Assembly: GCA_029009515.1 (NCBI GenBank) | Contig: JAQXJZ010000158.1 | Span: 1-58,320 of the forward strand | Source of the DNA: a bacterium | GTDB lineage: Bacteria; Bacillota; Clostridia; Christensenellales; Aristaeellaceae | Direction of reading: 5' to 3' | DNA: 58,320 nt | Shown here: one piece after another, positions 9,725 to 19,354 of the stretch | Numbering within the stretch: position 1 is the stretch's first letter | Layout: each line of letters opens with the position of its first letter | Notes under the pieces: model-generated | What the model saw: the letters and a program-made list of their open reading frames with translations, nothing else | Told to the model about the DNA's origin: nothing | Databases searched by the model: none | Position numbers and translations under genes: made by a program

Positions 9725-9988
9725 TTTTCGCGCCTCCTTATTTTCTTTTCTGCCAAGTCCACAAAGAATGCAGAAGATTTATGCACGACAGTTTTCTTCT
9801 TTCTGAATTCTTTCAGGCACTCGACAGATCTGTTGTTTTGTTTATACAACACAATTTGAAGAATTAAGAGAAAATTGAGAATGTATAATCATCAACGCAT
9901 TTTCTACTTCCAAAATTAATATCATCTTAATTTCCCGTCTTCGAATAAAACTTGTCTATATAATAAGGATATAAGTTGGAGGTGGAAA
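9725..9988. promoter_or_regulatory. AT-rich divergent control region
   Basis: This 264-base gap separates the minus-strand importer operon from the plus-strand XRE/DhaK/DhaL genes. A perfect TATAAT lies at 9959-9964, 25 bases before the XRE start, with no good -35. On the minus strand a TATAAA is visible near 9840. It is much richer in AT than the flanking genes. No clear palindromic operator was found. Confidence 0.5.
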
Positions 9989-10438
9989 ATGATCGGCGAT
10001 ATTATCAGCGAATTGCGCAAGGATCGTAACATGACCCAGCGTGATCTTGCCAGAGTCCTGAATACTTCCGTTGCTACCATATCGCATTATGAAACAGAAA
10101 CAAATGCACCGGATATCGTTTCCCTGATCAAACTGGCCGATTTTTTTGGCGTATCCGTCGACTATCTTTTAGGGCGAACCCGCTTGAGAATGGACTTCAA
10201 CATGTTTTCCCGCGATGTGCGTATGATTGACGGTACCGTTACATCTGCCGAAAAGGTACTGACACAGTTTTTGCAGTTATCCGACAAAAGCCAGACAGAA
10301 GTGCTCAACCTGATCTCCCTGTTCCAGTTAAGAGATTCTGTTAAACACAACAGTATCATCAGTCCCTTCAAGGGAAACACGCCTTCCAGAGGAAAGAAGG
10401 CAAAAGCTGACAAAACAAAGGTTTCACCAGCGGAGTGA
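9989..10438 (+). CDS. XRE-family DNA-binding regulator
   Basis: Transcription regulator of 149 residues. The Cro/C1-type helix-turn-helix occupies residues 3-62: IISELRKDRNMTQRDLARVL, then VATISHYETETNAPDIVSLI, then LADFFGVSVDYLLGRT. The C-terminal half has no recognised domain and ends in a lysine-rich tail. The ATG at 9989 is preceded by TTGGAGG. It is 34 bases upstream of DhaK copy 2 and probably co-transcribed with it, and it faces away from the importer operon, so it is a candidate regulator of both directions (inference). No ligand domain is visible. Confidence 0.88.
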   Translation: MIGDIISELRKDRNMTQRDLARVLNTSVATISHYETETNAPDIVSLIKLADFFGVSVDYLLGRTRLRMDFNMFSRDVRMIDGTVTSAEKVLTQFLQLSDKSQTEVLNLISLFQLRDSVKHNSIISPFKGNTPSRGKKAKADKTKVSPAE

Positions 10439-10472
10439 GCATATCCGCATCCACATACCAAGGAGGAGCCTT

Positions 10473-11471
10473 ATGAAGAAATTCTTAAATGATCCGCGCC
10501 AATTTGTGGAGGACTGTCTGGAAGGCATCCTGGCAGCCCATGCCGATTTTTACCGCACACAGCCCGGTAACTCCAAAGCAATTGTTTTGCAGCATTTTTC
10601 TGCTCAGAACAGGGTTTCTATCGTTACAGGAGGAGGCATGGGACATCTGCCCCTGTTTCTTGGGTATTTGGGCGATGGCCTGTGTGCCGGCGCTGCTATG
10701 GGCAACATGTTTTCCACACCGGGCTATGACAGCGTAACCTGGGTAACCGAACAGGTGCCGCACGATCAAGGAATTCTTTATATCATTGGCAATTATGTTG
10801 GCGACATCATGAATTTCGAGCTTGCCGCCTCTCAGGCCCGCCAAAAGGGAATTCCCACCCGAACTGTTATCGTAACAGATGATATTGCAACCGCCCCAAG
10901 CGAGGAGCGCCCCAGCAGGCGCTGCATCAGCGGCATCGCCCTGATTTATAAAGTAGCGGGCGCAGCCGCTGCAATGGGCTGTTCTCTGGATGAAGTTGCT
11001 GAAATTGCGGAGTACGCAAACAACCATCTGGGGTCTATCGGGGTTGCCTTCACGCCCTGTCAGCTTCCCGATACTCAAACGCCCATTTTTTCGATTGGCG
11101 AAAATGAAATGGAAATCGGCGTAGGTATTCATGGCGAACCCGGTGTCAGGCGCACCAAGGTACGCCGCAGCCGCGAAATAGCCGAATATATGTTTGACCA
11201 GATTCAGGCAGATCTCACACTGGATGAAGGCGATGAGATTGCTCTGATGGTGAACGGTTTGGGAGCAACCGCTCAGGAAGAATTGTTCATTCTGTACCTT
11301 GATCTTCATCAGCTGTGCGAAAAACAAAAAATCAGCATTGGGTGTCGATACATCGGAAACTATGCTACCACCTTTGGTATGAACGGTGCGTCTGTTTCTG
11401 TGCTGAAGCTGGATCAACGCCTGCGCTCATTGCTGATGGCGCCTTCCTATTCTCCGCTTGTGCGCTACTGA
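10473..11471 (+). CDS. dhaK: DhaK-like kinase subunit (copy 2)
   Basis: Second substrate-binding subunit, 332 residues. It aligns with copy 1 without gaps over the key blocks: [14 protein letters not shown] at 52-65, GNYVGDIMNF at 106-115, and GVGIHGEPG with H220 in the same position. Like copy 1 it has GHLP instead of GHEP. The two copies differ widely elsewhere, so this is not a recent duplication. The ATG at 10473 follows AAGGAGG. It is 34 bases after the XRE gene and 37 bases before DhaL copy 2. Together they make a second kinase pair that may act on another keto-sugar or serve a different induction state (inference). Confidence 0.87.
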   Translation: MKKFLNDPRQFVEDCLEGILAAHADFYRTQPGNSKAIVLQHFSAQNRVSIVTGGGMGHLPLFLGYLGDGLCAGAAMGNMFSTPGYDSVTWVTEQVPHDQGILYIIGNYVGDIMNFELAASQARQKGIPTRTVIVTDDIATAPSEERPSRRCISGIALIYKVAGAAAAMGCSLDEVAEIAEYANNHLGSIGVAFTPCQLPDTQTPIFSIGENEMEIGVGIHGEPGVRRTKVRRSREIAEYMFDQIQADLTLDEGDEIALMVNGLGATAQEELFILYLDLHQLCEKQKISIGCRYIGNYATTFGMNGASVSVLKLDQRLRSLLMAPSYSPLVRY

Positions 11472-11508
11472 TATCAATCAGCCGATACAGAGGGTGAGGT
11501 GAACATAC

Positions 11509-12147
11509 TTGTCGTTCTCGTTGGATGATATGCTGCAGGCTTTGAAACGAATCTCCTATGAGCTGATCGATGCCAAAGATCTGTTGACTTATATTGACAA
11601 CCTTTCCGGCGATGGTGATTTGGGTATTTCTATGGAAAAAGCTGCTTTCAGCATTTTGCAGGAAATCGATGTTCCAGCTGAGAGCATATCCGATGTGCTG
11701 TTTCGCTGTGCCCGTCAAATCAACATCAATGCGCCCTCCACCATGGGAACATTGCTGAGTTTTTCGCTCTTCGAAGCTGCCAAGCTCATGCAGAACAAGG
11801 CAACCATCGAAGACCGCGACGCCCTGATGATGCCCCGAAAAATGGTTGAAACCATCATGATCAACGGCCGTGCTCAGTTAGGAGATAAAACCGTTCTTGA
11901 TGCGCTGATTCCTTACACGGACGCACTGCAGGATCATTATCTGGAGCAGTTTGATATCGTAAAGGCAGCAAAACATGCGGCGATTCAGGCTGAAGACGCT
12001 GCCAATGCCACCAAGGGCTGTATTGCCAAAATAGGCCGTGCCAAATGGATTGCCGAACGCTCACGGAACTGTCCTGACGGTGGTGCTGTCGTGTGTGCCA
12101 TCATTGCCAATATGCTCATTCATCGCAAGATCAACATCCATGTATGA
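11509..12147 (+). CDS. dhaL: DhaL-like kinase subunit (copy 2)
   Basis: ATP-binding subunit of 212 residues, partner of DhaK copy 2. The aspartates D30, D35 and D37 lie in DNLSGDGDLG, followed by NINAPSTMGTLLSF, GDKTVLDALIP and GRAKWIAERS. The subfamily signatures (GDGDLG and APSTMGTL) match copies 1 and 3. The start is a TTG at 11509 with GAGGTG nine bases upstream; no ATG fits better, since the first in-frame ATG is only at residue 8 of this reading and lies farther from the site. A strong terminator follows 13 bases after the stop. Confidence 0.86.
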   Translation: MSFSLDDMLQALKRISYELIDAKDLLTYIDNLSGDGDLGISMEKAAFSILQEIDVPAESISDVLFRCARQININAPSTMGTLLSFSLFEAAKLMQNKATIEDRDALMMPRKMVETIMINGRAQLGDKTVLDALIPYTDALQDHYLEQFDIVKAAKHAAIQAEDAANATKGCIAKIGRAKWIAERSRNCPDGGAVVCAIIANMLIHRKINIHV

Positions 12148-12160
12148 TGCCCTTCATCCT

Positions 12161-12202
12161 AAAACATCGTCCGCTTCTTTGTACGAAGCGGACGATGTTT
12201 TT
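12161..12202. terminator. Bidirectional terminator
   Basis: A 17-bp stem (12161-12177 with 12185-12201) with a 7-base loop, A-rich on the left arm and T-rich on the right. It serves DhaL copy 2 on the plus strand and the convergent AraC-type gene, whose stop codon overlaps the T tract. Confidence 0.9.
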
Positions 12203-14522
12203 ACTCTTTGGACATTTTTTCTCCGTTACGTCTATAGCTGTTTGGCGTCATACCAGTACTCTTTTTAAAAATGGTAATGAAATAGGTGTTGCTTTGGAAA
12301 CCAACCCGCGCGCTGATCTCATTGACAGACAGATGCGTACTGCACAAAAGTTCCTTTGCCTTTTCGACACGCCGATTGTTCAGGTACTCCGAGAAGCCGC
12401 ATCCGGCGTAGGAGGAAAAAATCTTTCCTGCATAGCCTGAGGAGATCCCCACCATTTCTGCTGCAAAGGCCAAGGACAGATCCGAATTGCACAGTTCACG
12501 TTCCACCACGCTCAGAATCTTTCGGTACATCTGATAGCGCTGATTGCCTTGCACATCCGTAATAACATCCATCAGTTGCTCGCAGAATGCAATCAGATGT
12601 TTCTTCACGTCTGCAAGCGTCAGCAGATTGTTGCACTCACCGTATACCTCGTCTACATTATAGGGCAGTTCCTCATCGGTAAACGTTTTGAGCACGCCAG
12701 ATCCCGTCTGTAAAACATGAAAATACAACGTATTCACCATCAAACGCGCAAACTCCGGCGGGCACAGAGCAAGCCGTGCCAACGTTTCGTCTAACACTTC
12801 CACGGTTTTTTCTTTCTGTACCGATCTCACAGAATCGATCAGTTCTTTCAGTTTGAAAGAATCCAGAAACTCCGAAGTCGTCACGGTGCTTAGTTCTTCT
12901 CCATCCAGAACCGAACCAAACCCTCTGGTAAAGATATATTTTTCAAGAGCGAGAACATGCTGATAGGAGCGCTGAACCTCTTCCAGTTCCTTCACCACGC
13001 AGCCGATACACAAGGTGACGTCACAGCCCTTTTCTTCATACTGCATGCGCAGCGGTTCAAAGAAAGCCGGGGAGAGCAGCTGACAATCCTGTACGTATCC
13101 ACAAACAATATATGTACACAGATATCCATGCTTTTCTGCACGGGATTCGTACAATACAAACGCCATATCGCCATGCATCGCCAAAAAGCCAGACGCCATC
13201 TGCTCAATTTCCAAGCGCGTGGTAATCTGGTGTACAGACAGCCCGTCCTCCAGCGTACTCTCTTCCGGAATACGCATCAGCAGAGCCAGCACCTGATAGC
13301 TATGCTTGCTGGCAAGTGTTGGAAAGTGCTCGGAAAGCAACGGCAATTCTGCCGCCGGATGTCCCATCAGCAAACCGGCGATCAGCTGTTTGTGAATATA
13401 GGGCTCCGTACTCGCCAGCTTTTGTGTATGCGCACTCAGAGAACTGCGCAGTCGGTCAAACTGAATGCCAATATATTCAATTTCATCGCTGGCATAGCTG
13501 AACAGATCCCAGTCGTGCTGATTCTTGGATACATCTGCCAGAACATAGGCCACTGTGCTGTAGGAGCGGCGCAGCAGAAAAAACACACCCGCCAGCGAAA
13601 CCAGCAAAATCAGACCAATAACCGCATATGTATCGCGCAAATAATCGTTCATACTGGCAAACAGCCGCCCTCGTTCCTCTACCACCATAACGGTGTAGTG
13701 CGCTTCCTTCTGATAGGCTACCATATAGGTGGCCTCATTCACATGCAGCTCAATCTGTCCCTCTTCCTCCTGCAATTTTCCATCGCTTTCAGTCAGGATT
13801 TCTTCAAGCGTACTGGTGTCGAAAGAAGCCGCCTTGCACAGTAAGCCGGAATGATTCAGAATCAGAATGTCAGAGCCAATGCCGCCGCGTTTTTCCAAGT
13901 ATGTGGCAAAGAAATAATCCGCTTTGACATTGATAACGATGCCGCTGGCCAGCACAGGCAGATTGTTTTGCTGTTTGGATACCTGATGATATCCCACTGG
14001 GATCACCATGCTCATCAGCGCCTCGCCGGACGCACCCGTTATGCTTCGCGCAAGAAAGCAGTACGGCACAACTCCTTGCTGTTCAAAAAAATCGGAAATA
14101 TCCGCCTGCAATATCCGTTTGTCTACAATGCCTGAGTTGTAATAGAATTCATGCCGCGTATCAATGACTGATATTGAATCAATACATGGATATTGAGCCA
14201 AAATACTTCGGATCTTTCCGTTGATGGCAAAGCGATCATATTCATCATTAGATTTGCCAGAAAAAACATTTTTGATCTGGACAGCATTGGTCATCATCGA
14301 TGCAGCTGCATTGACCTGCTGATGCAGCCCGTCAAACTGTGATGCATAGGTTACGCTGATCTGTTCGAGCATACCGTAGGCATCTTTTTGCATATATCGA
14401 AAAAAATGATTGTTTAAAAAGAAGGAAATAACGCATATCGTCAGTACCAGAGCGCAGCCAAAAAGAACCATGACACGCACAAAAAAACGTTTCGCCTTCA
14501 TTAAGCGTCTCAGCTTTTGCAT
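12201..14522 (-). CDS. Membrane-anchored AraC-family regulator with extracellular sensor
   Basis: One-component sensor-regulator of 773 residues. A membrane segment at about 16-35 (VMVLFGCALVLTICVISFF) is followed by a long extracellular region to about 295, in the position of a Cache-type sensor, and by a second segment (YAVIGLILLVSLAGVFFLL). The cytoplasmic part ends in two AraC helix-turn-helix motifs (about 670-770): LSLAFAAEMVGISSGYAGKI and LSVNEISARVGFQSNTYFIT. YesN/YtdP-like proteins of this build usually control a neighbouring CUT1 importer. It is divergent from the permease gene at 14800, so that importer is the likely target. The ATG at 14522 follows AAGGAGG. Confidence 0.88.
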   Translation of the reverse strand: MQKLRRLMKAKRFFVRVMVLFGCALVLTICVISFFLNNHFFRYMQKDAYGMLEQISVTYASQFDGLHQQVNAAASMMTNAVQIKNVFSGKSNDEYDRFAINGKIRSILAQYPCIDSISVIDTRHEFYYNSGIVDKRILQADISDFFEQQGVVPYCFLARSITGASGEALMSMVIPVGYHQVSKQQNNLPVLASGIVINVKADYFFATYLEKRGGIGSDILILNHSGLLCKAASFDTSTLEEILTESDGKLQEEEGQIELHVNEATYMVAYQKEAHYTVMVVEERGRLFASMNDYLRDTYAVIGLILLVSLAGVFFLLRRSYSTVAYVLADVSKNQHDWDLFSYASDEIEYIGIQFDRLRSSLSAHTQKLASTEPYIHKQLIAGLLMGHPAAELPLLSEHFPTLASKHSYQVLALLMRIPEESTLEDGLSVHQITTRLEIEQMASGFLAMHGDMAFVLYESRAEKHGYLCTYIVCGYVQDCQLLSPAFFEPLRMQYEEKGCDVTLCIGCVVKELEEVQRSYQHVLALEKYIFTRGFGSVLDGEELSTVTTSEFLDSFKLKELIDSVRSVQKEKTVEVLDETLARLALCPPEFARLMVNTLYFHVLQTGSGVLKTFTDEELPYNVDEVYGECNNLLTLADVKKHLIAFCEQLMDVITDVQGNQRYQMYRKILSVVERELCNSDLSLAFAAEMVGISSGYAGKIFSSYAGCGFSEYLNNRRVEKAKELLCSTHLSVNEISARVGFQSNTYFITIFKKSTGMTPNSYRRNGEKMSKE

Positions 14523-14799
14523 CTCCGCTGCCTCCTTATGAAATTCAGCAAACTGTGCAATTATGATACCCTGATTTTTTCAGAGCCGCTCTTTTTTATC
14601 GTAAAACGAAATTTTTTCCGTATTCAAAACTGTATATTTTAAATTGGTTTCGAAATTTGAAATGTCGTTTTTGACTAAAAACAGAACATTTCTGACTATT
14701 TAAGATTGCTCAAATGCAGTTGCAAACATATCATAAAAGCAGATCAAACAACCGGATGACAAGTGAAAAAATACAGTTAAAGAAACGGAGGAAATAAGC
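14523..14799. promoter_or_regulatory. Divergent control region with a helically phased direct repeat
   Basis: AT-rich 277-base gap between the AraC-type sensor and the importer it probably controls. TGACTA occurs at 14672-14677 and again at 14693-14698, 21 bases apart (two helical turns), which is how AraC-family proteins often bind. TTGACT at 14671-14676 could also serve as a -35, but no convincing -10 follows at normal spacing. Confidence 0.4.
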
Positions 14800-15732
14800 A
14801 TGATTCCCACGGCCCCCGTCTCCTTTCGGCAAAAGCTTCTGCGTTTGGGCAAGTACAAAACCTACTACATCATGTTTTTTCCTGTGGCACTCTGGTACAT
14901 CATCTTCTGCTACATCCCCATGGCTGGCGTATCGATCGCTTTCAAAGACTTTTCCTTTAAAGCAGGTATTTTCGGCAGTGAATGGGTAGGCCTCAAGCAC
15001 ATCAACCGCATGCTCAGCAGCCGCGACTTCCGCCGTGTGATGGGCAATACCCTGGAGCTGAGTGCACTGAGAATTCTGATCGGCTTTCCTTTCCCCATTA
15101 TCTTTGCTCTGATGTTGAATGAAGTGCGCTTTCCTAAAACAAAGAAAGCGCTGCAGACCATTTCTTATCTGCCTCACTTCGTATCTTGGGTAGTTATCAG
15201 CGGTATTCTTTTTAGTTTTTTCTCATCCGGCGGTTTCGTCAATCAGTTCATTCGCCGTTTGGGCGGACAGGCCATTCCTTTCATGTCATCGGAGGAATTG
15301 TTTCCGTGGTTCCTGGCGCTGTCAGCGCTGTGGAAGGAACTCGGATGGAACGCCATCATCTATCTGGCAACGTTATCCTCTATCGATCCGCAGCTGTACG
15401 AGGCAGCCATGATCGACGGCGCAGGACGCTGGAAGCAGCTGATTCACATCACCTTCCCGTCTATCCGTTCCGTAGTCAGCATCATGCTGATTCTGTCTTT
15501 GACCAATGTACTGAGCGCCGGTTTTGATCAGGTGCTGGTTATGATCAATGCAGCAGTGCAGAGCAGCGCTGAAACCATTGACTATTACATCTTCCGTATT
15601 GGCGTTCAGCGCGTGAACAACTATTCTTACGCCACAGCAAATGGTCTGGCCAAATCGCTCATCAGCCTTGTGCTGGTTGTAACTGCCAACTGGGGCGCCA
15701 AGAAGATTGATCCGGAAGGAGGTCTTTGGTAA
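14800..15732 (+). CDS. Carbohydrate ABC transporter permease, LplB type
   Basis: First permease of the second importer, 310 residues. The blocks YYIMFFPVALWYIIFCYIP and GVSIAFKDFS near the N-terminus, the EAA loop QLYEAAMIDGAGRWKQLIHI and the end KKIDPEGGLW are typical of LplB. The ATG at 14800 follows CGGAGG. The next gene begins at the last base of its stop codon (TAATG), so the two permeases are translationally coupled. The permeases precede the solute-binding protein here, the reverse of block 1. Confidence 0.91.
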   Translation: MIPTAPVSFRQKLLRLGKYKTYYIMFFPVALWYIIFCYIPMAGVSIAFKDFSFKAGIFGSEWVGLKHINRMLSSRDFRRVMGNTLELSALRILIGFPFPIIFALMLNEVRFPKTKKALQTISYLPHFVSWVVISGILFSFFSSGGFVNQFIRRLGGQAIPFMSSEELFPWFLALSALWKELGWNAIIYLATLSSIDPQLYEAAMIDGAGRWKQLIHITFPSIRSVVSIMLILSLTNVLSAGFDQVLVMINAAVQSSAETIDYYIFRIGVQRVNNYSYATANGLAKSLISLVLVVTANWGAKKIDPEGGLW

Positions 15733-16631
15733 TGATGGATCAGCAGCCTACGCTGGCTAATAAATCGCCGGCAATGAAAATCGGTTGGGGCGACTATGTC
15801 AATCTCGGCCTGATCATCCTCATCTGTGTCACCATGCTCTATCCCTTCCTGTATCTTCTTCTGCTTTCCCTTGCACCCATTGAACAGGTGGCTCAGGGCG
15901 GTTTCCTGGTCATTCCTAAGTACATTGAGCTGGAATCCTACCGTTATGTGCTGCGTGCTTCAGGTATTGGCAAGGCGTACGCAGTTACCATCACAGTTAC
16001 CTTTCTTGGCACGCTGCTGAGTCTGACGCTGACCAGTCTGGGTGCGTATGTGCTGGCCAACCGCCGTCTGCCCGGTGTGGACGTCCTGAACGTTTTCCTC
16101 ATTATTACCATGATTTTCAACGGCGGCATGATTCCTACCTATCTGGTGGTGAAATCGCTGGGTATGATCGACACGCTGTTTGCCATGTTCATTCCCAATG
16201 CGATGAACACTTTCTGGTTGTTCGTCATGCGCAACTTTGTGCGCAGCATCCCGGATACGCTGTTTGAATCGGCCCGTCTGGACGGCTGCGGCGAGTTTGG
16301 CATCTTCACCCGCATCGTGCTGCCGGTGTCCGGCGCTATTCTGGCTTCGCTCACCCTGTTCTACGGCGTCGGCTTCTGGAATCAGTATTTCATTCCCCTC
16401 ATGTATATCAACTCCACCCCCAAGCAGCCGCTGCAGGTGCTCATCCGTTCCATGTATCAGTCCACCACCTCCATGACCGGCAGCGTGGTCATGTCCGACA
16501 CACTGCCTCCGCCGGTGGAATCCATCCGCGCCGCTACCATCATTCTGGCTACCGCGCCGATCCTGACTGTCTACCCCTTCCTGCAGAAGTATTTCACCAA
16601 GGGCATCATGGTTGGTGCCATCAAAGGGTAA
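15732..16631 (+). CDS. Carbohydrate ABC transporter permease, YtcP/LplC type
   Basis: Second permease, 299 residues, six predicted membrane segments. The EAA loop reads LFESARLDGCGEFGIFTRIV and the end YPFLQKYFTKGIMVGAIKG is typical. An upstream TTG at 15726 keeps the frame open, but AAGGAGG at 15716-15722 is best spaced for the ATG at 15732, which overlaps the previous stop. The 113-base gap after it holds the ribosome site of the binding protein and no clear hairpin. Confidence 0.91.
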   Translation: MMDQQPTLANKSPAMKIGWGDYVNLGLIILICVTMLYPFLYLLLLSLAPIEQVAQGGFLVIPKYIELESYRYVLRASGIGKAYAVTITVTFLGTLLSLTLTSLGAYVLANRRLPGVDVLNVFLIITMIFNGGMIPTYLVVKSLGMIDTLFAMFIPNAMNTFWLFVMRNFVRSIPDTLFESARLDGCGEFGIFTRIVLPVSGAILASLTLFYGVGFWNQYFIPLMYINSTPKQPLQVLIRSMYQSTTSMTGSVVMSDTLPPPVESIRAATIILATAPILTVYPFLQKYFTKGIMVGAIKG

Positions 16632-16744
16632 TCCGAAAGCCGCTCTGCTTTGAAAGGCATAGAAAGGAGGTACATCTTCGAGCCGGGCTTTCTGAACATA
16701 CGAACAATTTACCTGCATATCACAAAACGAAAGGAGCTATCATC

Positions 16745-18253
16745 ATGAAGAAACTGGTTTCTCTGCTGCTGGCTATGATCCTGTGCTTCGGCTGCTTCGG
16801 CGGTCTGAGCGCGCTTGCCGAGGAAGAGCGCGTACCGATCTCCATCATCTCCTTTGACTATGCCCGTGTTGTGAAGGAAGACGATCCTATTCGTGAGAAG
16901 ATCGGCGAGATCACCGGCACGGAAGTCAACGTGAACATCGTTCCTACCGATCAGTTCCTGCAGAAGGTCAACCTGATGATCGCTGCCAACGATGTGCCCG
17001 ACCTGATCCGCTTCAACGGCTATGATCACTTCCAGTACATCGACACCGGCGCTCTGCTGGATCTGACCCCCTATCTGGAGAAGTACCCCGAGCTGAAGGC
17101 TGTCATGCCTCAGGAAGCTTGGGATCTGGTCACCGTTGACGGCCACATCTACACCATCCCCAACTACAACGTTCCCGGCAAGTACAGCTACTACGTCCGT
17201 CAGGACTGGCTGGAGAACCTGGGCCTGAAGCAGCCCAAGACGCTGGAAGAGCTGCGCGAAGTGCTGCTTGCCTTCACCTACAATGATCCCGATGGCAACG
17301 GCGTGGATGATACCTACGGCCTGTCCGTGCACGAGATGATCGGCGGCATGGAAGTGACTTGCTTCATGCCCGTGTTCGGCGCCTACGGCATTCAGCCCAA
17401 CCGCTTCTTCGAGAAGGACGGCAAGGCTTATAACCCCGTGCTGACCGAGAACTACAAGCAGGCCCTGGAGTTCTGCCACCAGCTGTACGCCGTGGATAAG
17501 GTTGTCGACCCCGACATCTTCATCATCCAGAGCGACGCTGCCCTGCAGAACATCGTTAACAGCAAGACCGGTACCACTGTCGGCTGGTGGGCCACCATCT
17601 GCGAAGCTGTCAACGACCGCCTGAAGATGCCCTCCATCTGCCCCGAGGCCAAGTGGGTGATGTGCAACGACATTACCGGCCCCAACGGCGACTACGGCAT
17701 GATGGCCAACAACCTCAACTCCTTCACCGTCTCCATCTCTGCCAACAGCAAGAACATCGAAAAGTGCTTTGAGCTGCTCACCTACCTGGGCTCCGACGAA
17801 GGCTTCATGCTCAGCTGCTACGGCGAAGAAGGCGTGCACTACACTGTGGACGAGAACGGCAAGTTCCTGGCCCGTACCGAGGAAGGCACCCTGGCTATGA
17901 ACGACATGTGGCTGGACCTGATGAGCCAGTACGTGTACCGCGTCATGGAATACCAGGAGATCCTGTGCACCATCAACCCCGGCTATCGTGAGTTCCAGCA
18001 GGCTGCTATGAACGCCAAGCTGTACCAGAACCTGTTCGAAGGCATCACCACCGAGGAGAGCACCATCTATCTGGCTGACCTCAACCAGATCCTGCTCGAC
18101 TGGTCCGTGAAGTTCATCACCGGCAAGGAGCCTCTGGAGAACTTCGACGAGTTCGTGGAGGATTACAAGGCCAACGGCGGCGACGAAGTGCTGCAGTCTT
18201 ACATCGACGTGTACAACGCTCGCAAGGGCACCAACCTGGTGGCTGGCAACTAA
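16745..18253 (+). CDS. Extracellular solute-binding protein (LplA/YtcQ-like)
   Basis: Sugar-capture protein for the second importer, 502 residues. The signal peptide MKKLVSLLLAMILCFGCFGG ends in SALA, so signal peptidase I cleavage before EEERV looks best; the cysteine in CFGC is not in a standard lipobox. The core is a family 1 binding-protein fold, and DNDPDGNGVDDTYG-like text (here YNDPDGNGVDDTYGL) is the calcium-loop-like segment common in this group. The ATG at 16745 follows AAAGGAG. A strong hairpin sits 12 bases after the stop, so downstream genes are probably expressed less. Confidence 0.89.
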   Translation: MKKLVSLLLAMILCFGCFGGLSALAEEERVPISIISFDYARVVKEDDPIREKIGEITGTEVNVNIVPTDQFLQKVNLMIAANDVPDLIRFNGYDHFQYIDTGALLDLTPYLEKYPELKAVMPQEAWDLVTVDGHIYTIPNYNVPGKYSYYVRQDWLENLGLKQPKTLEELREVLLAFTYNDPDGNGVDDTYGLSVHEMIGGMEVTCFMPVFGAYGIQPNRFFEKDGKAYNPVLTENYKQALEFCHQLYAVDKVVDPDIFIIQSDAALQNIVNSKTGTTVGWWATICEAVNDRLKMPSICPEAKWVMCNDITGPNGDYGMMANNLNSFTVSISANSKNIEKCFELLTYLGSDEGFMLSCYGEEGVHYTVDENGKFLARTEEGTLAMNDMWLDLMSQYVYRVMEYQEILCTINPGYREFQQAAMNAKLYQNLFEGITTEESTIYLADLNQILLDWSVKFITGKEPLENFDEFVEDYKANGGDEVLQSYIDVYNARKGTNLVAGN

Positions 18254-18264
18254 CGCCTCACAAC

Positions 18265-18300
18265 GAACGGAAGGCGCCTTCCGGCGCCTTCCGTTCTTCT
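18265..18300 (+). terminator. Stem-loop after the binding-protein gene
   Basis: A perfect 14-bp stem (18265-18278 with 18283-18296) with loop TTCC, followed by TTCTCTTC. It may be a partial terminator that lets some transcription through to the epimerase and DhaL-VOC genes. Confidence 0.75.
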
Positions 18301-18351
18301 CTTCACTGCTGTTGACCCTCAACAGCGATCTTAAGAAGGAGCTTTGAGTAT

Positions 18352-19332
18352 ATGCGTATTGTTGTTATCGGCGGCAAGGGCCATATTGGCACCTATCTGG
18401 TTCCCCGCCTGGTGGAAAGCGGATTTGAAGTCATCAGCGTTTCGCGTGGTCAGAGCAAGCCCTATTCCAACCATGGTGCATGGAAGTCTGTTAAGGAAGT
18501 GCTTTTGGATCGCACAGCCCTGGAAAAAGATCATGCCTTTGGACAGAGTATTGCTGATCTGAAACCGGATGTGGTGGTGGATCTGATCAACTTCGAAACC
18601 TCCAGCACCATTGAAATGGTCGAGGCGCTGCGCGGAAAGGTGCAACAGTACCTGTACTGCAGCTCCGTCTGGGCGCATGGCTATGCTACGGTGGTTCCCG
18701 CCAGCGAATCGGATCCCAAAGTGGGTATCTGCGACTACGGCCGCAAAAAGAGGGAAAGCGAACTGTACCTGCTGGATGAAGCCCGCAGGGGTCGTTTCCC
18801 CGCCACCACCATCGGCCCCGGCCACATCACCGGTCCCGGCTGGACCTGCATCAACTGCGCCGGCAACTTCAATCCCAGAATTTTTGAAAAGGTTCTGCGC
18901 GGTGAAGAAATCGCCCTGCCGCACTTCGGCATGGAAATGCTGCACCATGTGCATGCCGATGACGTTGCCCAGATGTTCCATCAGGCCATCCTGCGCATGC
19001 CCGCCGCCATCGGCGAGGACTTCTATGCCGTTGCGCCGCAGGCCATCACCCTGCGCGGCCTGACCGAGGATCTGTTCACCTATTTCGGTTATCCCGAAGC
19101 CCGCATCCGGTACCTGCCCTGGAAGGAGTGGTGCGAGGAAACGCTGGCGGAAGAACCGGAAAACGGCCAGTCCTACATCAACAGCACCTACAGCCATCTC
19201 ACGCACAGCGACTGCTACTCCATTGAGAAGTCCTGCCGCCTGATTGGCTACCGTCCGCGCTACACCATCCCGCAGGCCGTTCACGAGTGCGTAGACAGCC
19301 TGATCGCGCGCAGCGTCATCACCAAAGACTGA
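18352..19332 (+). CDS. NAD-dependent epimerase/dehydratase (extended SDR family)
   Basis: Cytoplasmic oxidoreductase or epimerase of 326 residues. The Rossmann fingerprint GGKGHIG is at residues 7-13; YLYCSSVWAHGY carries the serine region, and YGRKK the catalytic Tyr-x-x-x-Lys. The protein is in the group of sugar or sugar-nucleotide SDRs, but the substrate is not readable. It lies between the importer and DhaL-VOC gene, 22 bases upstream of the latter, so it may act on the imported sugar, for example by oxidising or epimerising it to a keto form (inference). The ATG at 18352 has AAGGAG upstream at slightly long spacing. Confidence 0.85.
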   Translation: MRIVVIGGKGHIGTYLVPRLVESGFEVISVSRGQSKPYSNHGAWKSVKEVLLDRTALEKDHAFGQSIADLKPDVVVDLINFETSSTIEMVEALRGKVQQYLYCSSVWAHGYATVVPASESDPKVGICDYGRKKRESELYLLDEARRGRFPATTIGPGHITGPGWTCINCAGNFNPRIFEKVLRGEEIALPHFGMEMLHHVHADDVAQMFHQAILRMPAAIGEDFYAVAPQAITLRGLTEDLFTYFGYPEARIRYLPWKEWCEETLAEEPENGQSYINSTYSHLTHSDCYSIEKSCRLIGYRPRYTIPQAVHECVDSLIARSVITKD

Positions 19333-19354
19333 TCGTAAAAGGAGCGTATTCGCT

